In this document: positions 1-5,135 of the stretch, one piece after another
How positions within the stretch are numbered: position 1 is the stretch's first letter
Layout of the letters: every line of letters begins with the position of its first letter
NCBI GenBank assembly: GCA_022561675.1
Contig: JADFQT010000174.1
Coordinates: 1-5,672 of the forward strand
Source of the DNA: Chloroflexota bacterium
GTDB lineage: Bacteria; Chloroflexota; Dehalococcoidia; Lucifugimonadales; UBA3495
Reading direction: 5' to 3'
Length of the DNA stretch: 5,672 bases
Position numbers and translations under genes: made by a program
The notes under the pieces: generated by a model
Told to the model about the DNA's origin: nothing
Seen by the model: only the letters and a program-made list of their open reading frames with translations
Database searches by the model: none

Positions 1-1
1 G

Positions 2-50
2 GTTGACCCGTTCAACGTTCAACTCTGGCTAGCGTTGAACGGGGTTGAAC
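2..50. repeat. Heptamer cluster with 11-bp inverted repeat upstream of the ATPase gene
   Basis: GTTCAAC occurs at 10-16 and 17-23, and its reverse complement GTTGAAC at 34-40 and 44-50. A degenerate half copy (GTTGAC) lies at 2-7. Within this, CCCGTTCAACG (7-17) and CGTTGAACGGG (33-43) form a perfect 11-bp inverted repeat around a 15-base spacer. There is no T-tract after it, so it does not look like a terminator. The position, about 60 bases before the ATPase start, suits an operator or a small iteron-like binding array. The C-terminal helix-turn-helix of the ATPase is one candidate binder, but that is inference. The window begins here, so more copies may lie upstream. Confidence 0.7.
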
Positions 51-107
51 TTTAGCCCCCTACTCCCTACCCTGCTCCTACTCTGAGAAAAAGTAAGGAG
101 CGTGATC

Positions 108-1214
108 ATGGATAATCCCTGGGGCAAAATCATCCTGGGCGGTCTGGCCGCCGTTGCTACCTGGAACTCCCTGGGTCCGGAGCGGCAGCGGAAAGCAATT
201 GAAATACTGGAAGCGACATTAATGACCGTGGAGCAGGTGGCGATAGCCTTAGGGCAACAGCGACAACAGCTTGCTCTCCCTCCCGTTCCGGAGTTGGAAC
301 CTGAGCCCGCTCCTATGCCTCCCTCTCCTCAGTGGCTCGAAGAGGCCATGCGGAAACACTTCCCCGACTACCAACCTTCCGCCGTGGGGATCCCCAGCGT
401 GGTGGCGCCCCTTCCAGAGGTGGAGACCGACGCCCGTTGGCGGGAGGTGATCATCCCTCCGGCGGTGGTGCTGGTCCTGGGCAAACGGGACGGGGGCAAG
501 TCGGTACTGGCCTACCGGCTGCTGGAACTTTTCCGCTACCGGCTGTCCCCATACGTGGTTGGAGCCCCGGCGACGGCCAGACAGCTGTTGCCCGACTGGA
601 TCGGCATGGCCCCTACCCTGGAAGAGTTACCCAACAAGACCATCGCGATTATCGATGAGGCCTACCTGGCCTACCATGCCCGGGAAAGCATGACCGAGGA
701 AAGCAAGGCCATGTCTCAGACCCTGAACCTGTCCCGACAGAGGGAGCAGGTCCTGATTTTCGTGACCCAAGAAGCCCGGCAGCTGGACAAGAACATCGCC
801 AGCGCCGCCAGCGTGGTTGTCTTCAAGGAGCCGGGGATGCTCCAACCCGAGTTCGAACGTCCGGAATTGAAGAAGTTGGTTACGGAGGCGGCGAAGGCGT
901 TCAACGGTATATCGGAGGGCAAGCAAAAATGGTCTTACGTGTACTCGCCCGACGCCGGCTTTCTGGGGCTGTTGGAAGGACAACTAGCCAGCTTTTGGAA
1001 GCCCTCCTTGAGCAAGCTCTATGCGGGACAACAAGCTGCTGCTGCGGCTTCCAGGACCGCCAAGAGCCTGACCCCCGAAGAGAGGGCTCAGATGGCCCGG
1101 AAACTGCGGGACCAGGATCTATCCTACAGCCAGATCGCCCAACGGCTAGGGGTCAGCAAGGCTACTGTTGCCAACTACATCAAGGGGTACCCATACAGAT
1201 CGAAAAACTCCTGA
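108..1214 (+). CDS. P-loop ATPase (Zot/FtsK-HerA-like) with C-terminal helix-turn-helix
   Basis: This 368-residue protein has a clear nucleotide-binding core. The Walker A motif GKRDGGKS is at 125-132 and the Walker B strand TIAIIDEA at 178-185, with Asp183 and Glu184. A following segment has Arg210 and the strand FVTQEARQLDKNI (218-230), with Gln221 in the place of the polar residue seen after Walker B in Zot and FtsK-HerA-type ATPases. The N-terminus has a short hydrophobic stretch (about 8-19), too weak to call a membrane helix, then a Pro/Glu-rich linker (58-74). The C-terminus carries a helix-turn-helix at about 339-358 (SYSQIAQRLGVSKATVANYI), like those of resolvases. Members of this ATPase group drive DNA packaging, phage export or DNA transfer. 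Which of these applies here cannot be told. I chose ATG 108 because AGGAG (96-100) is 7 bases before it; GTG 102 would be only 1 base away. A DNA-packaging ATPase or a Zot-like assembly protein are the alternatives; Zot usually has a C-terminal membrane helix that is absent here. Confidence 0.8.
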   Translation: MDNPWGKIILGGLAAVATWNSLGPERQRKAIEILEATLMTVEQVAIALGQQRQQLALPPVPELEPEPAPMPPSPQWLEEAMRKHFPDYQPSAVGIPSVVAPLPEVETDARWREVIIPPAVVLVLGKRDGGKSVLAYRLLELFRYRLSPYVVGAPATARQLLPDWIGMAPTLEELPNKTIAIIDEAYLAYHARESMTEESKAMSQTLNLSRQREQVLIFVTQEARQLDKNIASAASVVVFKEPGMLQPEFERPELKKLVTEAAKAFNGISEGKQKWSYVYSPDAGFLGLLEGQLASFWKPSLSKLYAGQQAAAAASRTAKSLTPEERAQMARKLRDQDLSYSQIAQRLGVSKATVANYIKGYPYRSKNS

Positions 1215-1499
1215 AATTGGATTTGAATGGAAGGTTGGAGGTCTATCCGCCTGGTGCCGTGCCAAGATGGACCAAGCAAGTCTCTCCCTCGTCCGTCCTT
1301 GGGACCCTCCCGTAGCTCGACCGACATGGGCAAACCCCGTTTAGCTCGCTGTCTAGATCTAAGTTAAGTTGATGCCCTCATTGTTAAACTGGAAACAGCA
1401 AGGTGAACTAAAAGCGAGTTGACCGGCGACTGCCCATCCAAGAACGAAATTAGCGCTGAGCCACCGGTCCACCCTGCCAGCCATCATGGAGTTGTGCAT
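1215..1499. other. Intergenic stretch without a clear gene
   Basis: I see no convincing ORF, RNA gene or terminator here. It holds a short direct repeat TAGCTCG (1313-1319 and 1342-1348) and the palindrome TAGATCTA (1354-1361). AAGGTGA (1400-1406) is a possible ribosome binding site for a TTG codon at 1419, which would extend the next gene by 27 residues. No promoter hexamer pair is good enough to call, although a promoter for the next gene would be expected here. Confidence 0.5.
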
Positions 1500-2387
1500 A
1501 TGGTAAGCACCAAGGTCAATCCGTTGGAACCCCAGGATATTGCGGAAATCGACCACCTTATAGGCATGGTCTTCCTGGTCTGGGAGTTATTCCAAATCAA
1601 GGAGTTTGTCGCCCTGTGGTGGCCAGCATTACAGCGACAGTCTAGAGCGATGCAGGCCATCCCAACGGACTTTGCCGACCGTATGACCCGAACGTCTCCA
1701 GAAGGCCGTGGGGCATTCATCGCCATGGCCGCGGGGAGCGAGGCCTGGCGGCTGCACAGTGAAGAGGCAATAGAAGAGGCGGGCATACTGGTAGATTATC
1801 TTGCCGCCAGCGCCACCGAGGTAAGCCAGGAGCTGGGAGAGCAGATTGATTGGCACGGTTCCGTGTCCTACCGCACGACCCTGGAATACTTGGTAGCTCC
1901 TCTGGGAGTGCCCGGCCTGACCGAGGCAATAACCGCCTGGGATATGGAAGTATTCGGATGGCGCATGGATGAGGCCATTTTCGGCGACACCTCAGGACCA
2001 TTTAAAGACTGTTTGGAACTAGGCATTCTAGGACCTCTGACCGAACTAAGTCCCGCCGGTCTTGCCAAAGAAACTCCTGGACGAATTCGCGGTCGAATGG
2101 AGAAGAAGGTGGCTCCCCTGCGCCGCCATTACTTTTCTGGTGCGGAACCCTTCCAGCGCTTGAGGCAGCGGATCCATCTTTGGGCGTTGAACAAGGTCCA
2201 TGGCAAAACTATTCCCTGTATTACTAAGATCCTCGAGTCAAATGAGGACCGCATAGCCAATGGGGATTCACCAAAAAGGTGGATTGAGCAGCAGATTAGG
2301 GAAGCGAATCGAATCCTCCGAGCAGAAATTGCGGCGGGACATCCCAGAAAAGGGTCAGTGGTTCAGCGGTGGAAAAGGCTCCTCTAA
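1500..2387 (+). CDS. Hypothetical protein, 295 residues, basic C-terminus
   Basis: I do not recognise this family. The ORF is open and in good codon use. The N-terminal part is mostly acidic to neutral and probably helical, with an aromatic-rich segment at about 23-42 (FLVWELFQIKEFVALWW). That segment is interrupted by charged residues, so I do not call it a membrane helix. The last ~110 residues are Arg/Lys-rich. They include RIHLWALNKVHGKTIPCITKIL (split here as 224-234 and 235-245), which could be a helix-turn-helix-like DNA-binding unit; this is inference. ATG 1500 is chosen because GGAG (1488-1491) sits 8 bases upstream. A TTG at 1419 would add a low-complexity, Pro/His-containing extension that looks non-coding. 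The gene stands alone between a 285-base gap and a strong stem-loop at 2421-2450, so it is probably a separate transcription unit from the downstream operon. Confidence 0.65.
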   Translation: MVSTKVNPLEPQDIAEIDHLIGMVFLVWELFQIKEFVALWWPALQRQSRAMQAIPTDFADRMTRTSPEGRGAFIAMAAGSEAWRLHSEEAIEEAGILVDYLAASATEVSQELGEQIDWHGSVSYRTTLEYLVAPLGVPGLTEAITAWDMEVFGWRMDEAIFGDTSGPFKDCLELGILGPLTELSPAGLAKETPGRIRGRMEKKVAPLRRHYFSGAEPFQRLRQRIHLWALNKVHGKTIPCITKILESNEDRIANGDSPKRWIEQQIREANRILRAEIAAGHPRKGSVVQRWKRLL

Positions 2388-2420
2388 CCCCTGAGTATTA
2401 ACCTCCCCCAAAATGGCGAT

Positions 2421-2456
2421 AAGCTCGGTAGTGAAATGACTACCGAGCTTTTCAGT
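2421..2456 (+). terminator. Rho-independent terminator-like stem-loop
   Basis: AAGCTCGGTAGT (2421-2432) pairs perfectly with ACTACCGAGCTT (2439-2450) across the 6-base loop GAAATG. A T-rich run follows (TTTT ending at 2452, then CAGTTGTTT). It lies 34 bases after the stop of the 295-residue gene and is the natural end of that transcript. It is also only 11 bases before a strong Shine-Dalgarno (2462-2468), leaving no room for a promoter between them. An alternative role as an attenuator in a read-through leader is therefore possible. Confidence 0.8.
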
Positions 2457-2471
2457 TGTTTGGAGGGGTGC

Positions 2472-2669
2472 ATGGCGCACGAAACGGCATTTGTTTCAGC
2501 GGGAAGCTGGACTATCTCAGGCCAGGGAAGTTGGGCTCGAACTGTCTGGATTCCCGAGTTTCCGGGCATCCCCCAAGGATCAACCGCGGCGATGGCGGGC
2601 GAAAGGGTAAGCCATTTGGACGGCGAGGAAATCCGACTGAACCAGGGATACAGGCAGGAGCAATCATGA
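2472..2669 (+). CDS. Possible small hypothetical protein, 65 residues
   Basis: ATG 2472 follows a very good Shine-Dalgarno, GGAGGGG (2462-2468). The reading frame runs 65 codons to a TGA at 2667-2669, exactly one base before the tRNA-like element. The product is Gly/Ser-rich with three Trp, no Cys, no signal peptide and no motif I recognise. Against it: third-position GC is not higher than background by eye, and the stretch contains several short hairpins (for example GGATTCCCG at 2548-2556 with CGGGCATCC at 2563-2571, one mismatch), as a structured leader or noncoding RNA might. Its TGA overlaps an ATG at 2666, which gives the look of translational coupling, but that ATG is probably not a real start (see the Mom-like gene). 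Either a small gene or an untranslated leader is possible. Confidence 0.35.
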   Translation: MAHETAFVSAGSWTISGQGSWARTVWIPEFPGIPQGSTAAMAGERVSHLDGEEIRLNQGYRQEQS

Positions 2670-2745
2670 GCGCCGCTGGTGTAACCGGAAGCACAGCCTC
2701 CCCCCAGGAGGCAGGAGCGGGTTCGAGCCCCAGCGCGGCGCTCCA
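2670..2745 (+). tRNA. tRNA-Gly(CCC)-like element, atypical
   Basis: The 76 bases fold as a cloverleaf. The acceptor stem GCGCCGC (2670-2676) pairs with GCGGCGC (2735-2741), seven perfect pairs, and one extra A-T pair flanks it (2669 with 2742). T8 and G9 follow. The D-stem GTGT/GCAC (2679-2682, 2691-2694) closes the loop AACCGGAA with A14, G18, G19 and A21 in place. The anticodon stem GCCTC/GAGGC (2696-2700, 2708-2712) is perfect around loop CCCCCAG, anticodon CCC at 2703-2705. The T-arm is GCGGG, TTCGAGC, CCC, a bulged A (2732), GC. Discriminator T2742 and an encoded CCA (2743-2745) end it. G1-C72, C2-G71, G3-C70, U73, C35 and C36 match known bacterial glycine identity elements. Oddities are C33 instead of U33, a possible C32-G38 pair, a 4-base variable loop and the T-arm bulge. 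It may be an atypical element-borne tRNA or a decaying one. Confidence 0.72.
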
Positions 2746-2763
2746 AGTTCCCCGGTTTGCAGC

Positions 2764-2770
2764 GAAGGAA
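2764..2770 (+). promoter_or_regulatory. Ribosome binding site deciding the Mom-like gene start
   Basis: GAAGGAA lies 6-7 bases before GTG 2777. This site favours GTG 2777 over the upstream ATG 2666, whose reading would run straight through the tRNA-like element. ATG 2666 does have its own AGGAG (2656-2660) at 5 bases, so the choice rests on the tRNA and on where the family domain begins. Confidence 0.6.
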
Positions 2771-2776
2771 CTGACG

Positions 2777-3382
2777 GTGAAGCCAGTTTCGGTAAGAGTA
2801 GCCAGGCAGGTGTGTGAAGTCAGGCATTACCTGGGCAGCTACCCCGGCGGCGCGTTGCTCAACTTCGGAATCTTCGTAGGTAATCTGCTGTTGGGAGTGG
2901 CCGTCCTGGGAGTCGGTCCGACCAACCTGCACCGGCTGTTCCAAGAGGCCAAAAGGCAGGAGGTCATCTGCCTGGCCAGGCTGTGGCTCGACGACCGGCT
3001 GGGCCGCAACTCCGAAAGCCGCACCCTGGGATACATCCTGAGGATGCTGAGACGGGAGCAGAGCACCGTGAAGGCATTGGTGGCTTACAGCGACCCGACA
3101 GCGGGTCACACCGGAACGATCTACCGGGCCGCCGGGTTTCTCTACCTGGGTGAGAGCACGGCGATGCCGTTGTACCAGCTCCCCGATGGCAGTATTCACC
3201 ATAGCCGGAGCCTGAGCCACCGGTACGGCACCCACAGCCGCAAGCACTTCGCGTCATACGGGGTGGAAGTTGAACTGGTAGAGCAGTTACCCAAGCATAC
3301 CTATGTCGCTCTGATCGACCCATCCTGGCGGGACAGGCTGACCCGTTCGGTAATCCCATATCCAAAGCAAGGAGACAGGTGA
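2777..3382 (+). CDS. Mom-like DNA adenine modification enzyme (GNAT-type fold)
   Basis: The 201-residue product resembles the Mom family, typified by phage Mu Mom, which converts adenine in DNA to an N6-carbamoylmethyl-type derivative and so blocks many restriction enzymes. Recognisable blocks in order are HYLG (17-20), a hydrophobic strand region VGNLLLGVAVLGVG (34-47), EVICLARLWLDD (62-73) and the signature SDPTAGHTGTIYRAAGF (105-121) followed by YLG (123-125). The last block corresponds to the acyl-CoA-type fold core with the conserved Asp and Tyr. The length is near that expected for the family. Starting at GTG 2777 places HYLG about 16 residues in, whereas ATG 2666 would add 37 residues encoded mostly by tRNA sequence. 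The stop TGA overlaps the next ATG by one base, so translation is probably coupled. In cells the substrate would be the element's own DNA. The specific chemistry is inferred from the family, not seen. Confidence 0.82.
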   Translation: MKPVSVRVARQVCEVRHYLGSYPGGALLNFGIFVGNLLLGVAVLGVGPTNLHRLFQEAKRQEVICLARLWLDDRLGRNSESRTLGYILRMLRREQSTVKALVAYSDPTAGHTGTIYRAAGFLYLGESTAMPLYQLPDGSIHHSRSLSHRYGTHSRKHFASYGVEVELVEQLPKHTYVALIDPSWRDRLTRSVIPYPKQGDR

Positions 3383-4044
3383 TGGAAATAGTAGACCTTC
3401 CCATGGATTCAATAATTGCCGCCCAGTGGAATCCCAACGAGATGGACCTGGACATGCTGAGCCATCTCCGGCACTCAGTCCAGAGGTTCGACCTGGTGGT
3501 GCCGCTGGTAGTGAGAAATATCGGCGAAAACCGGTACGAAACCATTGGGGGCGCTCAGCGGTTGAGCATCCTCAGAGAGCTGGGTATAACCACCGCGCCA
3601 TGTGTGGTGGTGGAAGCCGACGACTCGGAAGCCAGGTTGCTGGGCCAGGCATTGAACCACGTCGCCGGTAGCGACAATCTGGGGCTTAGGGCCCAAGTGA
3701 TGCGGGAAATCCTGGAGGACAAATCCCCAGAGGAAGTGCTGGCACTGCTGCCAGAAACGGCGGCGTCGCTGCAGGCCCTGACCGCCATCAGCGAGCAGTC
3801 CATCGCCCAGGCCCTGAAGCTATGGGAACAGACCCAAAAGGCTCGGCTGCGGCATCTGACCTTCCAACTGACCGATGCTCAACTGGAAGTTGTCGAGGAA
3901 GTCTTGCGGCGACTAAAACCGCTAGTTGCAGTTAATGACCAGAGTCCCAACCAGCGGGGGGCCGCCCTGCATCACCTGTGCCTGCAGTACCTGGACCAAA
4001 AGCCCTCTATAGACTCACCTATAGGAGAGGAGGAACGGCCATGA
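3382..4044 (+). CDS. ParB/Srx-domain (ParB-like nuclease domain) protein
   Basis: The 220-residue protein begins with a ParB N-terminal-like domain. The start EIVDLPMDSIIAAQWNPNE (2-20) matches the usual opening strand and N-P motif. It is followed by LSHLRHSVQRFDLVVPLVV (26-44) and the loop GGAQRLSILRELG (56-68), which stands where canonical ParB has GERRxRA. The rest is helical, with LTFQLTDAQLEVVEEVL (159-175) near the C-terminus. No clear ParB helix-turn-helix or partner ParA is visible, so chromosome or plasmid partition is not supported. Phage ParB-domain proteins of this short type are often found with DNA-modification genes; a role in guiding or supporting the Mom-like enzyme is inference. 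ATG 3382 is chosen because AAGGAG (3369-3374) is 7 bases upstream; GTG 3379 is only 4 away. The gene overlaps its neighbours by 1 and 4 bases. Confidence 0.8.
   Translation: MEIVDLPMDSIIAAQWNPNEMDLDMLSHLRHSVQRFDLVVPLVVRNIGENRYETIGGAQRLSILRELGITTAPCVVVEADDSEARLLGQALNHVAGSDNLGLRAQVMREILEDKSPEEVLALLPETAASLQALTAISEQSIAQALKLWEQTQKARLRHLTFQLTDAQLEVVEEVLRRLKPLVAVNDQSPNQRGAALHHLCLQYLDQKPSIDSPIGEEERP
4007..4024 (+). promoter_or_regulatory. Small hairpin just before a Shine-Dalgarno
   Basis: CTATAG (4007-4012) and CTATAG (4019-4024), a self-complementary hexamer repeated across ACTCAC, can form a 6-bp hairpin. It ends four bases before the AGGAGG (4028-4033) of the small cysteine-protein gene. It may tune translation of that gene, or it may be chance. 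Confidence 0.3.
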
Positions 4045-4313
4045 GCGACGTACCCACTATCCGCTGCCCAGTTTGCGGAGTAGGTCTGAAGGCGAAAACC
4101 AGCATAAGTAAAAAAGGGAAGGTGTCCCTGTCCCTGGCCTGTCCCAGGGACCCCCGGGACTTCCGGGTCTTCATTAACGACCAGGCCTTCGTCCGCAGAG
4201 TGTTGGACTCCCTGGAAGGCTTTACACCATCGCCAGAGGGCAGGGCTGGCGTAGACGACAATCCTACGCCGGACAACCCCTCCAAAAGAATTTTGGAGAG
4301 GCCTAACGGGTGA
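4041..4313 (+). CDS. Small CxxC protein, possible zinc-binding, Mu Com-like
   Basis: The 90-residue product opens with IRCPVCGVGLKAK (7-19), giving Cys9 and Cys12. After a Lys/Ser-rich turn comes LACPRDPRDFRVFI (32-45), giving Cys34 and Asp37. The spacing C-x2-C, then 21 residues, then C-P-R-D recalls a single zinc knuckle with Asp in the place of the fourth cysteine. Phage Mu Com, a 62-residue zinc-finger RNA-binding activator of mom translation, has a similar IRC-x2-C and CPRC layout from memory. Com lies upstream of mom in Mu, whereas this gene lies two places downstream of the Mom-like gene. The C-terminal third (61-90) looks disordered, rich in Pro, Asp and Asn. The start has an excellent AGGAGG (4028-4033) 7 bases upstream and overlaps the ParB-like stop as ATGA. 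A generic zinc-ribbon protein is the alternative. Confidence 0.7.
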   Translation: MSDVPTIRCPVCGVGLKAKTSISKKGKVSLSLACPRDPRDFRVFINDQAFVRRVLDSLEGFTPSPEGRAGVDDNPTPDNPSKRILERPNG

Positions 4314-4930
4314 TGAGGGTCGCCATCTACGCCCGGGTTTCCAGTTCCGATAAAGTGCAGGACCCGGAGACCCAGCTGATGCCCCTGCGGGACTTCTGCC
4401 TGGCTCAGGGCTGGCAGGTCTACCGGGAATACGTGGACCGGGCTCCGGCCAACGATCTGGCCCACCGGGTTCAGTGGCGGCAGTTGCTGGATGACGCAGC
4501 CAAGCGCAAGTTCACGGTCGTCCTGGTCTTCAAGCTGGACCGGGCTTTCAGGAGCGTCAAACACATGCACGACACCCTGGCCGCCTGGGAGATGGTAGGG
4601 GTCAGTTTCAAGAGTCTGAGAGAGCAGTTTGACACCTCCACTGCTCTGGGGCGGTTGCTACTAAACCTCCTGGCAGCCCTGGCCGAGTTTGAGCTGGAGT
4701 TGATCCGGGAAAGGGTCAAGGCAGGAATGGACCGGGCACGGCGTCAGGGCCGTCAAATCGGCCGTCCCAGGGTAACTGACCGGAGAGGCTTCAACAAACG
4801 TTTTGGAGATATTTTGGAGCGCCTTAACGGCGGTGATATCTCCCGCCGCCAGGCTGCCAAAGAACTGGGCATCGGGTATGCCACTTTGAAGAGGCTCCTG
4901 GACGCTCAGGCCTCGGGGAAAGCCGATTAA
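4313..4930 (+). CDS. Small serine recombinase (resolvase/invertase family)
   Basis: The 205-residue protein has the full small serine recombinase plan. The catalytic strand VAIYARVSSSD (3-13) gives Arg8 and nucleophile Ser10. The second arginine motif is VFKLDRAFRS (72-81) with Arg77 and Arg80. The TSTALGRLLLNLLAALAEFE region (108-127) leads into the long E helix and the basic arm RARRQGRQIGRP (141-152). The C-terminal helix-turn-helix SRRQAAKELGIGYATLKRLL is at 177-196. Such enzymes cut and rejoin two DNA sites through a 5'-phosphoserine link, for dimer resolution, inversion or transposition. I see no obvious res or inversion site in the window. ATG 4313 overlaps the previous TGA by one base; GTG 4310, giving one more residue, is almost equally good given GGAGAGG at 4295-4301. 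The length fits Tn3-type resolvases and DNA invertases (about 180-210 residues). Confidence 0.9.
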   Translation: MRVAIYARVSSSDKVQDPETQLMPLRDFCLAQGWQVYREYVDRAPANDLAHRVQWRQLLDDAAKRKFTVVLVFKLDRAFRSVKHMHDTLAAWEMVGVSFKSLREQFDTSTALGRLLLNLLAALAEFELELIRERVKAGMDRARRQGRQIGRPRVTDRRGFNKRFGDILERLNGGDISRRQAAKELGIGYATLKRLLDAQASGKAD

Positions 4931-5133
4931 TGGCCGAGCCGGATCAAAAACGCATTGAGCGCAAAGCGTTGACAAGTATAGGGAAGCCTATACACTGTGG
5001 CGCCACACCGGACCCGACGGAAGAGCGGGAGGAGCTGGATGAAATCGACATCAACCACTTCATAACCACTCTGGCCGAAGTAGCGATGGCGGTTGCCACC
5101 CGCAGGCTGAACAGGAAGGGATCGAGTAGTTAA
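4930..5133 (+). CDS. Small hypothetical protein between two recombinases
   Basis: This 67-residue ORF starts on the last base of the resolvase stop (TAATG), with GGGGA (4915-4919) about 10 bases upstream. It ends two bases before the TTG start of the large recombinase. An N-terminal basic stretch is followed by an acidic middle (EEREELDEIDINHF, 31-44) and a helix TTLAEVAMAVATRRLNRK (46-63). No motif fixes a function. Its place inside a recombinase operon makes an accessory or directionality factor possible, but this is a guess. Coupled spacing on both sides is the main reason to accept it as a gene. Confidence 0.65.
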   Translation: MAEPDQKRIERKALTSIGKPIHCGATPDPTEEREELDEIDINHFITTLAEVAMAVATRRLNRKGSSS

Positions 5134-5135
5134 AG

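Noticed and set aside
2..50. CRISPR array
   Set aside because: The repeats are only 7 bases, in both orientations, without regular spacers or cas genes.
929..1315. Frame of 128 codons overlapping the end of the ATPase gene
   Set aside because: It lies in another frame over the helix-turn-helix region of a well-supported gene and has no motif of its own.
1419..1499. TTG start extending the 295-residue protein by 27 residues
   Set aside because: The spacing from AAGGTGA is long (12 bases), the extension is low-complexity, and ATG 1500 has a better spaced GGAG.
2456..2665. TTG 2456 as start of the Mom-like protein
   Set aside because: It would add over 100 residues of basic, Gly/Pro-rich sequence and read through the tRNA-like element; two later starts have ribosome binding sites.
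2384..3247. Long open frame on the minus strand opposite the Mom-like gene (287 codons)
   Set aside because: It is antisense to a gene with clear family motifs, has a composition rich in Arg, Pro and Ser without recognisable domains, and starts and stops do not fit the all-plus-strand layout.
3476..3500. T-arm-like sequence with GGTTCGACC inside the ParB-like gene
   Set aside because: No acceptor, D or anticodon stems can be placed around it, and it lies inside a well-supported coding frame.
3382..4044. Plasmid partition ParB
   Set aside because: No ParA gene is present, the GERRxRA motif is altered, and no clear helix-turn-helix or centromere-like repeats are seen next to it.
4019..4570. 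Minus-strand frame of 183 codons over the cysteine-protein and resolvase genes
   Set aside because: It covers two genes with solid motifs and overlaps on the opposite strand; it is a shadow of GC-rich coding sequence.
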